This document shows positions 5,217-6,535 of a stretch of 6,535 bases of DNA, one piece after another. Numbering within the stretch: position 1 is the stretch's first letter; the number at the start of each line of letters is the position of its first letter. Where the stretch lies: assembly GCA_024643825.1 (NCBI GenBank), contig JAHEME010000170.1, positions 1 through 6,535 of the forward strand, given 5' to 3'. A program made the translations under genes and the position numbers. Source of the stretch: Chloroflexota bacterium (GTDB lineage Bacteria > Chloroflexota > Anaerolineae > Aggregatilineales > UBA3940). A model generated the notes under the pieces. The model had not been told where the DNA came from. It worked only from the letters and a program-made list of their open reading frames with translations, and ran no database searches.

Positions 5217-5669
5217 ATGGAAGATTGGTATGCGGCGGTCGAGAAAAAGATTCAGAAGGCGATTGAAGAGGGAATGTTTGATCACCTACCGGGGAAGGGC
5301 AAGCCGATTGTCTGGGATGATAACCCGTGGGAGGACCCGGAACGAGCTACCGCACATCGGATGCTGCGCAAGGCTGGCTTTACGTTACCGTGGATTGCAG
5401 AGTGGCAGGAGATCGAACAGGACATCGACACGGCACGCCGCCGTTTGATCGAAGCATGGCATTGGCTGGGGGGGCATGCTTCGGCGCAGCACGCCAGTGC
5501 CCGGCAGGAGTGGGAGGAGGCGGTCAAGGTCTTCCACGTTGACATCGCATCCTTCAATAAGCGGATTCAACTTTTTAATATGAAAGTCCCTGCGGATGTC
5601 TTTCAGCGTCTCCCGATTCAAGTGGATCGGGAAATCGCGATCATCACTCGTCGCGACGGTGGGGCCTGA
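5217..5669 (+). CDS. DUF1992 (DnaJC28-like conserved domain) protein
   Basis: 150 residues from ATG 5217, preceded by AGGAG at 6 nt spacing; GTG 5202 would leave that site inside the gene. The family landmark IQKAIEEGMFDHLPGKGKPI occupies residues 12-31, followed by DDNPWEDPERATAHRMLRKAG and PWIAEWQEIE. The C-terminus has the conserved FNKRIQLFNMKVP and VDREI segments. The domain occurs alone in bacteria and in the eukaryotic DnaJ homologue DNAJC28. Its biochemical role is not established as far as I know. This copy has no J domain, signal peptide or membrane segment and is probably a cytoplasmic helical protein. It is the last gene of the apparent arsC operon and converges on the DUF2461 gene with only 11 nt between the stop codons. 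Confidence 0.88.
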   Translation: MEDWYAAVEKKIQKAIEEGMFDHLPGKGKPIVWDDNPWEDPERATAHRMLRKAGFTLPWIAEWQEIEQDIDTARRRLIEAWHWLGGHASAQHASARQEWEEAVKVFHVDIASFNKRIQLFNMKVPADVFQRLPIQVDREIAIITRRDGGA

Positions 5670-5686
5670 CGTGGCATCGTTCAGGC
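5664..5686. terminator. Inverted repeat spanning both convergent stop codons
   Basis: GCCTGA (5664-5669) and TCAGGC (5681-5686) are reverse complements around an 11-nt centre, and each contains one gene's stop codon. A bulged register adds ACG/CGT pairs. No T-tract follows on either side, so a bidirectional terminator role is only possible. Confidence 0.3.
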
Positions 5687-6379
5687 GAGTGTATTGACCT
5701 TCACTAGCCAGTGGTGAAGCGGCATCACATCGCTGGCATGTTGGAAGCACACATCCACTAGCTTTGGCGAGGCCACCACTGCCGGGTCAAGCGGCGGTGT
5801 CACGGTATACAGCCCCTTGTAGCGCAGCAGATCGGCCCGTGGATGATCCGCGCCGTACCCGGTTGGGACTCGCTTGTACTGCTCTCCTTCCACCCGGCGG
5901 CCCTTCGCACTCAGGGCAGCGATGACTTCTTGTAGCTCACCGCCGAGCTTATCGTCAGCGACGGCCTCGCGGTAGGTTTTGAGAAATGGAGGGGTGAACT
6001 GGTAGTGCCCGGCAAATAGACGCGCTCCTTCGACCTCCAGGCCAAAGTAAACGCCGGGGTTCTCGGTTTTCTTTCCCTCGCCTTCCCAGAACACGATGCC
6101 CAGATTGGTCTTGTAGGGAGTCTTGTCTGCGCTAAAGCGCGTATCCCGGTAAATGCGCATCACTGAGCCTGCGCCATTGGTGCGTGTATCGTAGGTGATT
6201 CCGGGCGAAAGAGTCATGAGCCGTTCACCGAGTGCCTTGACGAAGGCTATTGCAGGCTGCTGGATGAGAGTCTGATAGTCCTTTTTGTGCTGGTCGAACC
6301 ACAGCTTATTGTTGTTCTCCGCAAGGTCTTGGAAGAACTGGACTGCCTGCGGGGGAAATCCCTCAAATGCCGCATTCAT
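5681..6379 (-). CDS. DUF2461 (TIGR02453-type) conserved protein
   Basis: 232 residues from the ATG at 6379, which has an excellent GGAGGAGA ribosome site 7-10 nt upstream; the longer frame to 6505 would cross the predicted promoter and is rejected. Family landmarks appear in order: QFFQDLAENNNKLWFDQHKKDY (residues 13-35), RIYRDTRFSADKTPYKTN (75-92), GVYFGLEVEGARLFAGHY (109-126), then YKRVPTGYGADHP and LLRYKGLY (168-191). Members are widespread in bacteria and in some fungi and have no established activity that I can name. The conserved Arg/Asp/Lys-rich central motif suggests a binding or catalytic site. The protein looks soluble, with no signal or membrane segment. A GAAC-N4-GTTC dyad at the promoter suggests DNA-damage control. 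It is transcribed towards the DUF1992 gene. Confidence 0.9.
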   Translation of the reverse strand: MNAAFEGFPPQAVQFFQDLAENNNKLWFDQHKKDYQTLIQQPAIAFVKALGERLMTLSPGITYDTRTNGAGSVMRIYRDTRFSADKTPYKTNLGIVFWEGEGKKTENPGVYFGLEVEGARLFAGHYQFTPPFLKTYREAVADDKLGGELQEVIAALSAKGRRVEGEQYKRVPTGYGADHPRADLLRYKGLYTVTPPLDPAVVASPKLVDVCFQHASDVMPLHHWLVKVNTLA

Positions 6380-6417
6380 AGACTGTTCTCCTCCATGTGG
6401 TTGAAGCTGGTAATACG

Positions 6418-6435
6418 GCAGAACATGAGTTCTGC
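6418..6435. promoter_or_regulatory. Perfect dyad with LexA-like GAAC-N4-GTTC core
   Basis: GCAGAACATGAGTTCTGC has perfect 7-bp arms around ATGA. The core fits the Gram-positive (Bacillus-type) SOS box GAAC-N4-GTTC. It overlaps the expected start point of the minus-strand promoter, a classical repressor position. It would also form an RNA hairpin in the leader. Confidence 0.5.
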
Positions 6436-6439
6436 AAGG

Positions 6440-6468
6440 AGGATAGCAAATTCGGAAGGCGAGATCAA
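6440..6468 (-). promoter_or_regulatory. Predicted promoter of the DUF2461 gene
   Basis: On the minus strand, TTGATC (-35, 6468-6463) and TATCCT (-10, 6445-6440) are 17 bp apart, with TGC before the -10 (extended form). The start point would fall near 6433, inside the GAAC-N4-GTTC dyad, about 55 nt before the ATG. Confidence 0.5.
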
Positions 6469-6528
6469 ACACATCGATCCCCACCTCTCCGCGAGATAGA
6501 ATCAACAGCGTACTGAATCTTTTCTTTC

Positions 6529-6535
6529 GAGGTGA
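6529..6535 (+). promoter_or_regulatory. Ribosome-binding site at the window edge for a divergent gene
   Basis: The window ends in GAGGTGA, fully complementary to the 16S rRNA anti-Shine-Dalgarno end. A plus-strand gene probably starts within about ten bases outside the window. A TAGAAT (6497-6502) upstream could be its -10, with no good -35. Confidence 0.4.

Noticed and set aside
6380..6505. N-terminal extension of the DUF2461 protein to an ATG at 6505
   Set aside because: It would run through the predicted promoter and dyad, while ATG 6379 has an excellent ribosome site and the family's N-terminal motif follows directly.

Overview
The window reads as chromosomal DNA from a free-living bacterium of moderately high GC content, with clear Shine-Dalgarno sites and intrinsic terminators. 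The gene mix is a PfkB-fold protein, a GAF protein with a coiled-coil tail, a Tat-exported two-domain multicopper oxidase, a ZIP permease, and DUF1992 and DUF2461 proteins. It would fit Chloroflexota (Anaerolineae-like), but that is an impression from family resemblance with low-to-moderate confidence. There is no sign of phage, insertion sequence, CRISPR or RNA gene.

Layout: (1) 1-957, a PfkB-fold sugar kinase homologue whose 5' end lies outside the window and whose nucleotide-binding and catalytic motifs are badly altered. (2) 1046-2029, a cytoplasmic GAF-domain sensor protein with its own promoter and a strong terminator (2060-2087). (3) 2228-4452, a two-gene operon of a Tat-secreted multicopper oxidase and a ZIP-family metal permease carrying an extra extracytoplasmic domain. 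The genes overlap by ATGA. The promoter lies directly before a perfect 14-bp palindrome of the TTAGG/CCTAA type used by DtxR/IdeR/MntR metal repressors, and the operon ends in a long hairpin terminator. (4) 4555-5669, a thioredoxin-type arsenate reductase, then a small basic Pro/Gly hexapeptide-repeat ORF, then a DUF1992 protein, closely packed. (5) 5681-6379 on the minus strand, a DUF2461 protein convergent with the previous operon. Its predicted promoter carries a GAAC-N4-GTTC dyad that looks like a LexA (SOS) box. The window ends on a strong ribosome-binding sequence for a probable divergent gene just beyond the edge.

The most interesting unit is the oxidase-permease operon. A secreted copper oxidase and a translationally coupled ZIP channel under what looks like a metal-repressor operator suggest an oxidase-assisted divalent-metal acquisition or homeostasis system, analogous in logic but not in family to yeast Fet3-Ftr1. 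Secondary points are the apparent pseudokinase at the left edge, the hexapeptide-repeat miniprotein between arsC and the DUF1992 gene, and the possible SOS control of the DUF2461 gene.
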